Positions 34,281 through 44,013 of a stretch of DNA of 64,000 nt are shown here, in pieces. This stretch comes from Pseudarcicella hirudinis (GTDB lineage: Bacteria; Bacteroidota; Bacteroidia; Cytophagales; Spirosomataceae): positions 62,001-126,000 of the forward strand of contig NZ_FOXH01000007.1 in the NCBI RefSeq assembly GCF_900115665.1. The letters are read 5' to 3'. Numbering within the stretch: the first letter of the stretch is position 1; each line of letters begins with the position of its first letter. The position numbers and the translations under genes were made by a program. The notes below the pieces were generated by a model. That model made no database searches and was not told the DNA's origin. It saw only the letters and a list, made by a program, of their open reading frames with translations.

Positions 34281-34395
34281 TGTTTTTCCGGTTGGTTTAT
34301 GCCTTAAAGTTACAAAGCCTTTGAGTATTAAAATGTCTTTTATGCAAAATCAGGAGATTTTGTATGAATTTCAGTAAACAGCCTTTAAAATAAAA

Positions 34396-34419
34396 GCGGC
34401 CGGAATAAATTCCGGCCGC
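34396..34419 (-). terminator. terminator at the end of the dcw cluster
   Basis: A 9-10-bp stem of pure GC-rich sequence (34396-34405 with 34410-34419) and a TAAA loop, followed leftward by TTTTATTTT. It lies 23 bases past the mraY stop codon and ends the division/wall operon here. Confidence 0.9.
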
Positions 34420-34442
34420 CGTATTTGTATATTTTTCGGGTT

Positions 34443-35654
34443 TTATCTCAATTTCAAAGTAACCAATGTTACCACTGCCAATAAGATTCCGACAATCCAG
34501 AAACGCGTTACGATTTTTGACTCGTGATAACTTTTTTTCTGGAAATGGTGGTGTAATGGAGACATCAGCAATATGCGCCTTCCTTCACCATACTTTCGTT
34601 TGGTATATTTGAAATAGGAAACCTGAAAGATTACCGATAAAAGTTCAATCAGGAAAATCCCGCAAAGCACCGGGATAAGCATTTCTTTTCTGAGTACAAT
34701 CGACAATGTTGCGATAATCCCGCCAAGCATAAGGCTTCCCGTATCACCCATAAACACCTGAGCCGGATAAGCATTGTACCATAAAAATCCGACGCAGGCC
34801 CCTACAAAGGCGGCACAAAATATAGCGAGCTCTCCTGAGTTGGGAATAAACATAACATTCAGATATTGAGAGAATACTTTGTTACCCGAAACATATGCTA
34901 AAACTGCCAGGGTAATCCCAATAATCACTGAAGTTCCGGCAGCCAGTCCATCGATACCATCTGTAATATTTGCCCCGTTGGAAACAGCAGTAATAATAAA
35001 GATAATTACAAAAACATATACCACCCAGACGTACTGATCAGGTATAAAATCAGGTAGAAGGTAATTATAATCGAACTGATTGTTTTTCAGAAAAGGAACC
35101 GTAGTAATCAGTGATTTAGTATCTGTAAATTTTTGGATTTCCCCGATATTTGTACTGATTTTGGCTTTTTCGTAAAAACGTACTTTTATGTTATCATTGA
35201 AATACATGGTAAGGCCGACAATCAGGCCCAGGCCAACCTGACCCACAATTTTAAATCTACCTGAAAGCCCTTCCTTATTTTTCTTGAAAACTTTGATATA
35301 ATCATCCAAAAAACCCACTCCACCAAGCCAGAGAGCTGTTACAATCAACAAAATAATATAAACATTATGTAATTTGGCAAAAAGTAAAGTAGGAATCAGA
35401 AGAGATAACAAGATGATAAACCCTCCCATAGTAGGAGTTCCTTTTTTCTGCATCTGACCTTCCAGACCTAAGTCTCTGATGTCTTCACCAATTTGTAATT
35501 TTCTAAGAAAGTTAATAACAGATTTTCCCCAGATAGCAGCAATTCCGAGAGAAGTTACCGTAGCGGCGAATGCCCGGAAAGTGATGTACTGAAATACACC
35601 CGCTCCCGGAAGATTAAAATGTTTGTCTAGGTAATCAAATAAATAATAAAGCAT
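34443..35654 (-). CDS. mraY: phospho-N-acetylmuramoyl-pentapeptide transferase
   Basis: The 403-residue enzyme makes lipid I, transferring phospho-MurNAc-pentapeptide from UDP to undecaprenyl phosphate. It has about ten membrane helices. Recognised motifs are [56 protein letters not shown] and [11 protein letters not shown]. The periplasmic insert between helices (about residues 150-205, [18 protein letters not shown]) is longer than in Escherichia coli, as is common in Bacteroidota. It is the last gene of the local dcw run, 113 bases downstream of murE, and is followed by a strong terminator. Confidence 0.97.
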   Translation of the reverse strand: MLYYLFDYLDKHFNLPGAGVFQYITFRAFAATVTSLGIAAIWGKSVINFLRKLQIGEDIRDLGLEGQMQKKGTPTMGGFIILLSLLIPTLLFAKLHNVYIILLIVTALWLGGVGFLDDYIKVFKKNKEGLSGRFKIVGQVGLGLIVGLTMYFNDNIKVRFYEKAKISTNIGEIQKFTDTKSLITTVPFLKNNQFDYNYLLPDFIPDQYVWVVYVFVIIFIITAVSNGANITDGIDGLAAGTSVIIGITLAVLAYVSGNKVFSQYLNVMFIPNSGELAIFCAAFVGACVGFLWYNAYPAQVFMGDTGSLMLGGIIATLSIVLRKEMLIPVLCGIFLIELLSVIFQVSYFKYTKRKYGEGRRILLMSPLHHHFQKKSYHESKIVTRFWIVGILLAVVTLVTLKLR

Positions 35655-35767
35655 TGGATAATGGTTTTTGCTTTGGTCAACAGTGAATGATTCGGAATTG
35701 TAAATGTCAACATTTTAAACGAGTAATAACTTGTTTGAGAGCAACATTTTCTTTCGTTCAGGGCGAT

Positions 35768-37225
35768 TTAAGCTGAGAATGCCTCTTTCAGAACTTTTTT
35801 ATCATCAAAATCATGTTTTACTCCTTTTATCTCCTGATATGTTTCATGTCCTTTCCCTGCTACCAAAATAATATCTCCGGCCTGGGCCAGTTCTCTGACC
35901 GCATAAAAAATGGCCTCCTTTCTCTCTTCTATAACTTTTGTTTTCTTAAAATCAATCGGAGGAACCCCTTTCTGCATTTGTGCCAGAATATCCGCCGGAT
36001 CTTCATTTCTTGGATTATCAGAAGTAAGAATCACTTTATTGCTTAATTCGCAGGCAATTTTGGCCATGATCGGGCGTTTGGTTGTATCCCGGTTTCCTCC
36101 GCAGCCAACCACAGTAATAACCTGCTGATTACCTTCTTTAATTTCATTAATTGTCTGCAGGACATTTTTCAAAGCATCCGGTGTATGGGCATAATCAACA
36201 ATGCCTACTTTCAGATCCTTTGAAATCAATTGTTCAAACCTTCCGGGAGCAGTCTGCAAACCTGAAAGCTGTAATAATACTTCGTCTTTATCTTCTCCCA
36301 ACAAAACCGCCGCTCCATAGATAGCAAGCAGATTATAGGCATTGAATGTTCCTATAAGCTGAAAGTGGATCTCACGTCCGTCAATTTCCATCTGCAAACC
36401 ATAAAGACTGTCTGCAATCAGCTTGCCCTTAAATGAAGCCAGTGTTTCCAGTGAATAGGTATGTTTGGCAGCCTGTGTATTCTGAACCATCACAGAACCT
36501 CTTCGGTCATCTATATTCGTTAAAGCAAATGCCTGCTTAGGTAAGGCATCAAAAAAGCCTTTTTTAGCTTTAATATAGTTTTCAAAAGTCCCGTGGAAAT
36601 CGAGGTGATCGTGGGTAATATTTGAAAAAATAGCTCCTCTGAAAGTAATTCCGGTGATACGATGCTGAACCACAGCATGAGAACTGACCTCCATAAATGC
36701 ATGTGTACATCCTGCATCGACCATTTCAGCCAGAAGTTTATTCAAATTTACAGCATCCGGAGTGGTATGTGTGGAAGGAATTATTTCATCATCAATCTGA
36801 TTCTGAACAGTAGAAATAAGCCCGCATCTGTAACCCAGTTTCTTAAATAACCTGAAGAGTAAAGTTACAGTGGTCGTTTTTCCGTTCGTTCCTGTAATAC
36901 CTACCAGTTTCAGTTTTTTTGAAGGGTTTCCATAAAAATCAGAAGCGACATAACCCATCGCTTCCGCTGCATCCTCTACCTGAATATAAGTGACATGCTC
37001 TGCAAGATTTTCAGGCAACTCTTCGCATAAAACGGCTTTCGCACCAGCTTCTATAGCTTTTGGAATAAAAGTATGACCATCTGCCTGAGTGCCTTTCATG
37101 GCAACAAACAAGGTATTATCTGTTACCTTCCGGGAATCAATAATAATTTCGGCAATTTCAACGGATGTATCTCCTTTGACTGCAATAGACTTAATATTTT
37201 TTAAAATATCCTGTAGTTTTCTCAT
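35768..37225 (-). CDS. murE: UDP-N-acetylmuramoyl-tripeptide synthetase (MurE)
   Basis: The 485-residue Mur ligase adds the third amino acid to UDP-MurNAc-L-Ala-D-Glu. It has the N-terminal UDP-binding domain with FVAMKGTQADGHTF, the ATP loop VGITGTNGKTTTV, TTPDAVNLNKLLAEM, SSHAVVQHR, a ITHDHLDFHGT loop and the C-terminal YAHTPDALKNVL and TSDNPRNEDP. The DNPR segment is the signature of enzymes adding meso-diaminopimelate, so that is the likely substrate. Length is normal. Located between ftsI and mraY in the same direction. Confidence 0.97.
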   Translation of the reverse strand: MRKLQDILKNIKSIAVKGDTSVEIAEIIIDSRKVTDNTLFVAMKGTQADGHTFIPKAIEAGAKAVLCEELPENLAEHVTYIQVEDAAEAMGYVASDFYGNPSKKLKLVGITGTNGKTTTVTLLFRLFKKLGYRCGLISTVQNQIDDEIIPSTHTTPDAVNLNKLLAEMVDAGCTHAFMEVSSHAVVQHRITGITFRGAIFSNITHDHLDFHGTFENYIKAKKGFFDALPKQAFALTNIDDRRGSVMVQNTQAAKHTYSLETLASFKGKLIADSLYGLQMEIDGREIHFQLIGTFNAYNLLAIYGAAVLLGEDKDEVLLQLSGLQTAPGRFEQLISKDLKVGIVDYAHTPDALKNVLQTINEIKEGNQQVITVVGCGGNRDTTKRPIMAKIACELSNKVILTSDNPRNEDPADILAQMQKGVPPIDFKKTKVIEERKEAIFYAVRELAQAGDIILVAGKGHETYQEIKGVKHDFDDKKVLKEAFSA

Positions 37226-37324
37226 TGATTATCATCTCAATATTGCTATTGAAAATATAAGCTGTTTAATCCTTTTTGTGAATGTATTGTTTTATTAGTG
37301 CTGACGATTAATTCCGGAAAAATC

Positions 37325-39448
37325 TTACTCAAGTGTCAGACCGATTACTCTGTTTCTAACGGCCAAAGAACCTGGCGGTATAGACTGACTGATTATTTTC
37401 CCGGCACCTTTATAATTAACCCTGAAACCTTTATTTTCAAGAAGATATAAAGCATCTCTCAAGGTCATCCCTCTCAAATCCGGAACTTTGCTTTTCGGAT
37501 TCAGCTGGTTTTCAAATTCCAGTGAACCATTGTCGCCCTTTATTACAGCCCAGCCTTCCTCCTGTGGTTGTTTTTCTATACCAAATTCATCACATATGGC
37601 TTTAATATCTCCTGTATGTGCAATATGCTTTTGGGTGGCAAAATACCTCGGATCATATTTTCTAGCATCCAAAAGCCGGTGCATCTGAATGTCACAGGCA
37701 TATATTTTATCTGCAATTTCTTTAAATACCGGAGCAGAAACATCTGCCGCATAAAGCGCCTCTTTTTTTACCCCTCTCGGATTATCAATTACTACTACGC
37801 AACTGTATTTAGGGGCATCTGCCGGAAAATATCCAATGAAGGAAGTATAATACATGCCTTCCCTGTATTTTCCGCCAATCAATTTCTGAGAAGTTCCGGT
37901 TTTTCCGGCAATTTTGTATAAAGGATTTTTAATATTTTTTGCAGTTCCTCTTTCTACAACCCCTTCCAGCATTTTTCTGACTTTCATCAATGTTTTTTCA
38001 GAGCAGATCGGTTCATCAATTTTTACCTGGGAAGCCTTAAAATCTTCCTGAACATCATCCACAATTTTTGTCTGCTTCACAATAATCGGCTGAATCCAGA
38101 CTCCGTTATTAGCAATTGCATTGTAAAAAGTCAGCATTTGCAAGGGAGTAATCGAAGTTTCATAACCAACAGACATCCAGGGAAGTGTAATCTTTGACCA
38201 CTGTGATGGTTGCTTGATCGTCGGGGCAACATCTGGCTTAAGCTGAAAGTTAAGCGGCTCTGTCAGGTGAAATTTCTTCAGATAATCATAATATCTGGAC
38301 TCCTTTCCGCCAAAATATTTAAGCATCAGTTTCATTGTTCCCACATTTGAAGACATTTCAAACACTTCCTGGGCGGTAATGGTACCATGGCCGCCATGCT
38401 TCACATTGGAATCTTCCATGGTAGAGCTTCCGATCTTAAAAATTCCGTCACCTGTTTGCACCCATTCCTTATTATCAAGATCTCCTTCTTCCATCATAGC
38501 AATCATCGAAGGCAGTTTAAAAACAGAACCCGGATCCGTTTTACCCAGTACCGCATGATTAAACGTTTCGGCATAGCCCATATCAGCAGTACGGGTAAGG
38601 TTCGTCATTGCCTTGATTTCCCCTGTGGCCACTTCCATTACAACTACACAACCTCTTTCTGCGCCATATTGCTGAAGTGCCTTCATCAAAGAACTTTCCG
38701 CAACATCCTGAATATTAACATTTAGGGTAGTATGCACATCCAATCCTGCTACAGGAATTGCTTCCTCTCCCCCATCTACGGGTCTCCAGCTTCCTCCGGA
38801 CATTTTCTCAAAAATTCCTTTCCCTTCCACACCTGCCAGCTGCGTATTAAAACTGTTTTCTATCCCGACCGCCTCTTTGTCTTTTTTATAACCAATTGTC
38901 CGGTAGCCCATTTTTCCAAATGGTGTATATCTTACATTCACTTTTTCAAAAACAACACCACCTTTAAACTTGCCATACCGGAAAACCGGCCATCTTCTCA
39001 TTTTTTTAACAGTCTGATAATCAACAAGATCATTATTAAGAAGAATATAACTCAGTTTCTTATCACGGGCAGTGGCAATCATAGTCCTGTAGTCCTCCGC
39101 ATCTTTATCTCCGTAATAGTTTGAAAGCAGGATACACAGGGAATCAATCCCTTTTTCGTAGATTTTAAGGTTTTTATCATTCAGCAAACTTACTTTAGGG
39201 TCGAAACCTAGTCTGTATTTGGGAAGCGAGGTGGCCAGTAAGCTACCATCATCCGCGTAGATATTTCCGCGAATCGCAGGAACGCTTCGCTCTTTCACAT
39301 AAGTCTGATTGGCTTTTTTCCGCCATTTCTCACCATCTATAACCTGTAAGGAAAAGATTTTCCAAACAATTCCAACAGCAAAAAGCAGCATAAACAAGAA
39401 CATCGCCCTAACCCTGAAAACGATGTCGCCTTTAATATTCTTACTCAT
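37325..39448 (-). CDS. ftsI: peptidoglycan transpeptidase FtsI/PBP3 with PASTA domain
   Basis: The 707-residue protein begins with a short cytoplasmic tail and one membrane helix (about 12-30), then the PBP dimerisation domain and the transpeptidase domain. The active-site motifs are DPGSVFK (SxxK, nucleophile serine), SSN (in EMSSNVGTM) and KTGTSQ (KTG). The C-terminal 60 residues are a PASTA domain (SKVPDLRGMTLRDALYLLENKGF), normal for the Bacteroidota and Gram-positive forms. It cross-links septal peptidoglycan during division. It lies between ftsL-like and murE, the expected dcw position. Confidence 0.95.
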   Translation of the reverse strand: MSKNIKGDIVFRVRAMFLFMLLFAVGIVWKIFSLQVIDGEKWRKKANQTYVKERSVPAIRGNIYADDGSLLATSLPKYRLGFDPKVSLLNDKNLKIYEKGIDSLCILLSNYYGDKDAEDYRTMIATARDKKLSYILLNNDLVDYQTVKKMRRWPVFRYGKFKGGVVFEKVNVRYTPFGKMGYRTIGYKKDKEAVGIENSFNTQLAGVEGKGIFEKMSGGSWRPVDGGEEAIPVAGLDVHTTLNVNIQDVAESSLMKALQQYGAERGCVVVMEVATGEIKAMTNLTRTADMGYAETFNHAVLGKTDPGSVFKLPSMIAMMEEGDLDNKEWVQTGDGIFKIGSSTMEDSNVKHGGHGTITAQEVFEMSSNVGTMKLMLKYFGGKESRYYDYLKKFHLTEPLNFQLKPDVAPTIKQPSQWSKITLPWMSVGYETSITPLQMLTFYNAIANNGVWIQPIIVKQTKIVDDVQEDFKASQVKIDEPICSEKTLMKVRKMLEGVVERGTAKNIKNPLYKIAGKTGTSQKLIGGKYREGMYYTSFIGYFPADAPKYSCVVVIDNPRGVKKEALYAADVSAPVFKEIADKIYACDIQMHRLLDARKYDPRYFATQKHIAHTGDIKAICDEFGIEKQPQEEGWAVIKGDNGSLEFENQLNPKSKVPDLRGMTLRDALYLLENKGFRVNYKGAGKIISQSIPPGSLAVRNRVIGLTLE

Positions 39449-39544
39449 AATATTTTTTGTAAATCAATGATTTCCGGTGCTGAATGATTGTTTTTATTGA
39501 AAATAAATCATTGGCAACCACTTAAGACAAAGAATAAATGCCAG

Positions 39545-39922
39545 CTAATCTTTCACAATAATTTTTGTAGGAGGGGTTTTGTTTTCTTCCAGACCCATTG
39601 GAGCTACTCTTTTGATAATTTCGGATTGCTTTCCGGCTTTCATAAAATCAGCATCCTGAGTTGTATAATCAGCTCTGATTTCTTCCAGTTCTACTTTGGT
39701 TTTATCAATTTGATGAATTAAGCTCTCTGCGTTTAACGAGGAGCCGATATAAATCACAATTAAAAAGGTTCCCCAAAGGATGTAGCGCATCTGATGAACG
39801 GGAAACTCCCCGCCCAGTATTTTATCCATGTTAAAAACACGGTCGAAAAAGGCAAAAATCCCTTTATTAGAACGAAAGTTAGAAGTATTATTCTGAGGCT
39901 TCCGGGATACATTCTTTGCCAT
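39545..39922 (-). CDS. ftsL: FtsL-like cell-division protein
   Basis: The 125-residue protein has a basic N-terminus, one membrane helix (about 47-65, ILWGTFLIVIYIGSS) and an extracytoplasmic coiled-coil of about 35 residues (IHQIDKTKVELEEIRADY). This and its position between rsmH and ftsI identify it as the FtsL equivalent, although primary sequence is poorly conserved. FtsL, with FtsB and FtsQ, controls septal peptidoglycan synthesis. The N-terminal 46 residues are longer than in Escherichia coli. The gene gaps to both neighbours are about 90 bases. Confidence 0.85.
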   Translation of the reverse strand: MAKNVSRKPQNNTSNFRSNKGIFAFFDRVFNMDKILGGEFPVHQMRYILWGTFLIVIYIGSSLNAESLIHQIDKTKVELEEIRADYTTQDADFMKAGKQSEIIKRVAPMGLEENKTPPTKIIVKD

Positions 39923-40011
39923 CTTTTTTCAGTAAAGCTAATTTTAAAAGTTTATGAGATTTTTCGTATTTAAGAAAACAAAGCCTTTAAGAGGTTTTAA
40001 CAATTAATGAC

Positions 40012-40917
40012 TTATTTATGTAACGCAGCAACTCTTAATTTGGCACTTCTTGATCGTGGATTTTCTTTTAATTCTTCCTCAGAAGCTTCTATAGGCTTTC
40101 TGGTAACTCCGGTTAATGGTTTAAGCTCATTCCCGAAAAAGTCTTTTTCCACCTCCCCGGAGAATTTCCCGGTTTTGATATAGTTTTTCACCAACCTGTC
40201 TTCCAGAGAATGAAAGGAAATTACACATAATCTTCCTTCTTCGCTCAATAATTCCGGAACTTGTTCCAAAAATTCTTCAATAACTTTTAATTCTTCGTTT
40301 ACCTCAATCCGTATTGCCTGAAAAACCTGAGCGAAATATTTAAATTCCTTAAACCTTGGCGCAAATTTTTCCAGAATACTTTTCAATTCAGCGGTAGTCT
40401 GAATAGCATTATTCATTCTTGAACTGTAAATAGCACTTGCCAGAGTTTTAGCATTTTTTATCTCGCCATACATGCCAAAAATCCGGTGAAGCTGTTCTTC
40501 AGAATATTCATTGATAACATGATAAGCTGATACACTGGCAGAACGATTCATTCTCATATCAAGCTCTCCGTCGAAACGGGTAGAAAACCCACGGCTTGGC
40601 TCATCAATCTGATGTGAGGAAATGCCAAAATCGGCCAGAATTCCATCCACCTTCTTCACACCATACAGGCGAAGGTATTTTTTGATATGACGGAAATTCG
40701 TTTCAATAAACTGGAACCGCTTATCATCAATCAGCACTGCATTATTCTTTGCATCTGCATCCTGATCAAAAGCATAAAGTTTACCATTTTCACCCAGCCT
40801 TTCAAGAATAGCCTTAGAATGCCCTCCTCCTCCAAATGTCACATCTACATAAATTCCATCAGGTTTAATGTTGAGTCCGTCCAGACATTCTTGTAGCAAT
40901 ACAGGTTGGTGATACAT
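40012..40917 (-). CDS. rsmH: 16S rRNA (cytosine1402-N4)-methyltransferase
   Basis: The 301-residue protein is full-length RsmH (MraW). Motifs: YHQPVLLQECLDGLNI at the start, the SAM-binding GGGGHSKAILERLG, AFDQDADAK, GILADFGISSHQID, PSRGFSTRFDGELDMRMN and the C-terminal FHSLEDRLVKNYIK, NPRSRSAKLRVA. It methylates N4 of C1402 in 16S rRNA and usually sits second in the dcw cluster after mraZ. Here no mraZ precedes it: the gene upstream is divergent. On its strand, TAAATTTG at 41005-40998 gives a -7 box 81 bases before the start, with no clear -33. Confidence 0.97.
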   Translation of the reverse strand: MYHQPVLLQECLDGLNIKPDGIYVDVTFGGGGHSKAILERLGENGKLYAFDQDADAKNNAVLIDDKRFQFIETNFRHIKKYLRLYGVKKVDGILADFGISSHQIDEPSRGFSTRFDGELDMRMNRSASVSAYHVINEYSEEQLHRIFGMYGEIKNAKTLASAIYSSRMNNAIQTTAELKSILEKFAPRFKEFKYFAQVFQAIRIEVNEELKVIEEFLEQVPELLSEEGRLCVISFHSLEDRLVKNYIKTGKFSGEVEKDFFGNELKPLTGVTRKPIEASEEELKENPRSRSAKLRVAALHK

Positions 40918-41187
40918 ATAAAATTAACGTTACAATCGAATAAAAATCATTGGGGATTTTCAGAACAGGAAGAACCCGGAAATGAAAATACATGTTACAA
41001 ATTTAAGAAATTTCCCGGTGCCTGCTAATGATTCATTATAACTAAATTGTGCCCGGCATATTCATTTGGATTTAAATATCAAATCCGCAAAAATTCCCGT
41101 GTTTTTCTGCAGGAAGCATTATTTGATTCGTTAAATTAGTCCGTTAACAATTCAGAATATATATTTGTTTGAAAATCAAGCATCAAC

Positions 41188-42435
41188 ATGAGAAAACTAA
41201 ATTACCTGATTATTCCTTTTGCAATTGCTATTATTTACGCTTGCAGTACAAAATCAGCTTCTACCAAACCAAAGACAGGCCTGTGGCGCGCCGTACTTGC
41301 CTCTAAAGGCGGAGAATTACCCTTCGGATTAGACATTTCACTTAATGCGGATTCCAGCACCTATACTGTTTTTGCCCTCAATGGCGAGGAACGTTTGCAA
41401 ATGGATTCCTCCTTCGTAAAAGATGACTCCCTGCATATTCCGATGGGAATTTTTGAAGCAGAAATCATTGCAAAAATAACTTCAGACAGCACTCTTTCAG
41501 GTTATTGGAAAAAACGCAGAAAAGGTACAGAATATACCAGATTAGATTTACAGGCATTTTACGGAGATAAAACCAGATTTAAAGTTGCTTCAACTGCTCC
41601 CTCTTCTGAGGATGTTTCCGGAAAATGGGCTACCACTTTTTTATCTGACGATCTGAAAGATACCACCAAAGCAGTTGGGATTTTCACTCAAAAAGGAAAA
41701 GATGTTACAGGAACCTTCCTGACAACCACAGGTGATTATCGTTTTTTACAAGGTAATATTGATGGCGACAGCCTGAAATTATCCTGTTTTGATGGCTCAC
41801 ACCTTTTTCTGTTCAAATCGAAATTTACCAAGGATAAAATGACAGGTGAATTCTTTTCCGGGGCGACAGGACATGAAAACTGGACTGCGGTAAAAGATGA
41901 AAAAGCAGAATTGGAAGATGTTAACAGATTGACTTTCCTAAAACCGGGATTTGATAAACTTTCCTTCTCTTTTCCGGATTTAACCGGGAAAAAGATTTCT
42001 CTGGAAGATCCTAAATTTAAAAATAAGGTGGTAATAGTTCAGATTCTCGGATCCTGGTGTCCGAATTGTATGGATGAAACTACTTTTCTTTCACCATGGT
42101 ACAAAAAAAATAAGGACAAAGGATTTGAAATTATCGGTCTTGCTTATGAAAAAAGTGCCGATTTAAAGGAATCTTCGCCGAAAATCGCAAAAATGAAAAA
42201 GCGTTTCGATATTGATTATGATGTTGTACTGGCTGGTACAAATGATAAAGCCGAGGCTTCTAAAACCTTACCGATGCTAAACAGAATTGTAGGCTTTCCA
42301 ACCACAATCATCATTGATAAAAAAGGAAAAGTACGCGAAATTCATACAGGATTCTCCGGTCCGGGAACAGGGAAATATTATGACAAATGGGTCGAAGATT
42401 TTGAAAGACTTACCGAGAAACTTGTCAAAGAATAA
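41188..42435 (+). CDS. TlpA-like thioredoxin-fold lipoprotein
   Basis: The 415-residue product has a lipoprotein signal (MRKLNYLIIPFAI...YACS, Cys19). An N-terminal domain of about 230 residues (strand-rich, with a repeated GTF/GYW pattern) is followed by a redoxin domain (about 255-410). The thioredoxin motif is GSWCPNCMDE (Cys291 and Cys294), and the cis-proline region is VGFPTTIIID. Such TlpA/ResA-like proteins act as periplasmic thiol-disulfide oxidoreductases, often in cytochrome maturation or envelope redox. A TATATTTG -7 box lies at 41160-41167, very close to the start. Downstream is the convergent nhaD gene with a shared terminator. Confidence 0.87.
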   Translation: MRKLNYLIIPFAIAIIYACSTKSASTKPKTGLWRAVLASKGGELPFGLDISLNADSSTYTVFALNGEERLQMDSSFVKDDSLHIPMGIFEAEIIAKITSDSTLSGYWKKRRKGTEYTRLDLQAFYGDKTRFKVASTAPSSEDVSGKWATTFLSDDLKDTTKAVGIFTQKGKDVTGTFLTTTGDYRFLQGNIDGDSLKLSCFDGSHLFLFKSKFTKDKMTGEFFSGATGHENWTAVKDEKAELEDVNRLTFLKPGFDKLSFSFPDLTGKKISLEDPKFKNKVVIVQILGSWCPNCMDETTFLSPWYKKNKDKGFEIIGLAYEKSADLKESSPKIAKMKKRFDIDYDVVLAGTNDKAEASKTLPMLNRIVGFPTTIIIDKKGKVREIHTGFSGPGTGKYYDKWVEDFERLTEKLVKE

Positions 42436-42450
42436 ACGAATTTACTCCTG

Positions 42451-42497
42451 AAAAAGAAACAGGGATTAACGTATAAAGTTAATCCCTGTTTCTTTTT
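42451..42497. terminator. bidirectional terminator
   Basis: A 20-bp perfect stem (42451-42470 with 42478-42497) and a 7-base loop. Its A-rich left and T-rich right arms allow termination in both directions, between the TlpA-like gene and nhaD. Confidence 0.96.
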
Positions 42498-42523
42498 CAC
42501 TGCTGCCAGGAAAGCTCCAAACC

Positions 42524-43801
42524 TTAATACAACAGATTGAAAATCAACAAATAACATAAAACTCCTGCAAAATACCCAAGCAAGGCAATAAGGCTGATTT
42601 TTCGGAAATACCAGAGAAAATCTATCTTTTCCATACCCATTACTGCAACTCCGGCAGCCGAGCCTATAATCAGAATACTCCCTCCTGTTCCGGCGCAATA
42701 AGCCAGAAACTCCCAAATTTTAGCATCAGCCGGAAATGCGGATAAATCATACATTCCCATTGAAGCAGCAACCAGGGGAACATTATCAACCACTGCGGAA
42801 GCCAATCCTATTGCAACCACAATAATATCCTGATTCCCGATTGTCTGATCCATCCATTTTGCTAATCCCGATAATATTCCCGTTGATTCCAGGGCAGCGA
42901 TTGCAATTAAAATTCCCAGAAAAAACAAAATACTGGGGGTATCAATTTTACTCAGGGCATGACCTACGGTAAAAGGTTTTCTGGCTTCCTCATCTTTACC
43001 ACTGTGAAGTATCTCTGAAACAATCCAGACGACAGCAAGAGCCATAAGAATTCCCATGTATGGAGGTAAATGTGTAATGGTTTTAAAAACGGGAACAAAC
43101 AATAAAGCTCCCAGGCCAAACAAAAGCATCGTGTTTGCATGATTAAAGCCTTCCACCTCCGTCTCCGTTGACTGCTTTAAAGCCGGCAAAACTTCTCCTT
43201 TCATTTTCAGGGACATAAAAACCAGCGGAACAAGCAAGGAAACCAAACTTGGCAGGAACAATTCCTTCATGATATTTAATGCGGTAATCTGTCCTCCTAT
43301 CCAAAGCATGGTAGTTGTAACATCCCCAATAGGCGACCAGGCTCCTCCGGCATTTGCGGCAATGATTACGATTCCGGCAAACAACTTTCTGGTTTCTGCC
43401 TCTTTTATCAGCTTTCTGAGTAAAGAAACCATTACAATTGCCGTAGTAAGGTTATCCAGCACAGAGGAAAGGAAAAATGTGATCAGAGCAATCAGCCACA
43501 AAAGTGCGGTTTTATTTCGATTTGTAATCCGCTTAGTAATCAGACCGAACCCCTGATGTGCGTCGATCAACTCCACAATAGTCATTGCCCCAAGCAGGAA
43601 AAACAGGATTTCCGATACGTTTCCAAGATGATGTGAAAGCGATTCAAGCACCTTTTCATGTTCTCCGGAACCATATATATAAACCGTCCAGCAGAGCACT
43701 CCGGTTAACAGCGCAGAGGCTGTTTTATTAATTTTAATGCCATGCTCAAAAGCAATTGCGAGATATCCGGCAACAAAAATCAGGATTAGAAATACAGACA
43801 T
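42524..43801 (-). CDS. nhaD: NhaD-type Na+/H+ antiporter (ArsB/NhaD superfamily)
   Basis: The 425-residue membrane protein has about 11-12 hydrophobic helices. Motifs of the NhaD branch are present: HLGNVSEILFFLLGAMTIVELID, LSSVLDNLTTAIVMVSLL, AGGAWSPIGDVTTTMLW and the late AVVDNVPLVAASMGMYDL, with DNLTT and DNVPL as the paired half-site motifs. NhaD exports sodium (or lithium) for protons across the inner membrane and helps with alkaline or salt stress. The gene stands alone, convergent with the TlpA-like gene. Confidence 0.88.
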   Translation of the reverse strand: MSVFLILIFVAGYLAIAFEHGIKINKTASALLTGVLCWTVYIYGSGEHEKVLESLSHHLGNVSEILFFLLGAMTIVELIDAHQGFGLITKRITNRNKTALLWLIALITFFLSSVLDNLTTAIVMVSLLRKLIKEAETRKLFAGIVIIAANAGGAWSPIGDVTTTMLWIGGQITALNIMKELFLPSLVSLLVPLVFMSLKMKGEVLPALKQSTETEVEGFNHANTMLLFGLGALLFVPVFKTITHLPPYMGILMALAVVWIVSEILHSGKDEEARKPFTVGHALSKIDTPSILFFLGILIAIAALESTGILSGLAKWMDQTIGNQDIIVVAIGLASAVVDNVPLVAASMGMYDLSAFPADAKIWEFLAYCAGTGGSILIIGSAAGVAVMGMEKIDFLWYFRKISLIALLGYFAGVLCYLLIFNLLY

Positions 43802-43924
43802 TTTATATAACTGAATAAATTAATGAAAAGGTAAATATAAGCCAAAACACCCATACGAGTAGATTTTACCCCGATTCATTCGCCATAGATAATTCTTTAA
43901 TCAGAATAAAAAAACATTTTTTCT

Positions 43925-43954
43925 TTTGCATCCGATCGTACTGACCTAACTTTG
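43925..43954 (+). promoter_or_regulatory. promoter of the aspartate-type aminotransferase gene
   Basis: TTTG at 43925-43928 and TAACTTTG at 43947-43954, spacing 18, match the Bacteroidota consensus very well. The start codon is at 44014. Confidence 0.85.
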
Positions 43955-43965
43955 CACAATTTTTA

Positions 43966-43980
43966 GGGACAGTATGTCCC
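43966..43980. promoter_or_regulatory. palindrome at the likely transcription start
   Basis: GGGACAgtaTGTCCC, a perfect 6-bp inverted repeat with a 3-base spacer, begins 12 bases after the -7 box and ends 33 bases before the ATG. Its place suggests an operator for a dimeric repressor or a leader hairpin. Confidence 0.6.
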
Positions 43981-44013
43981 ATTTTAATTCATACTTTAAA
44001 ATTGTAATAAAAA

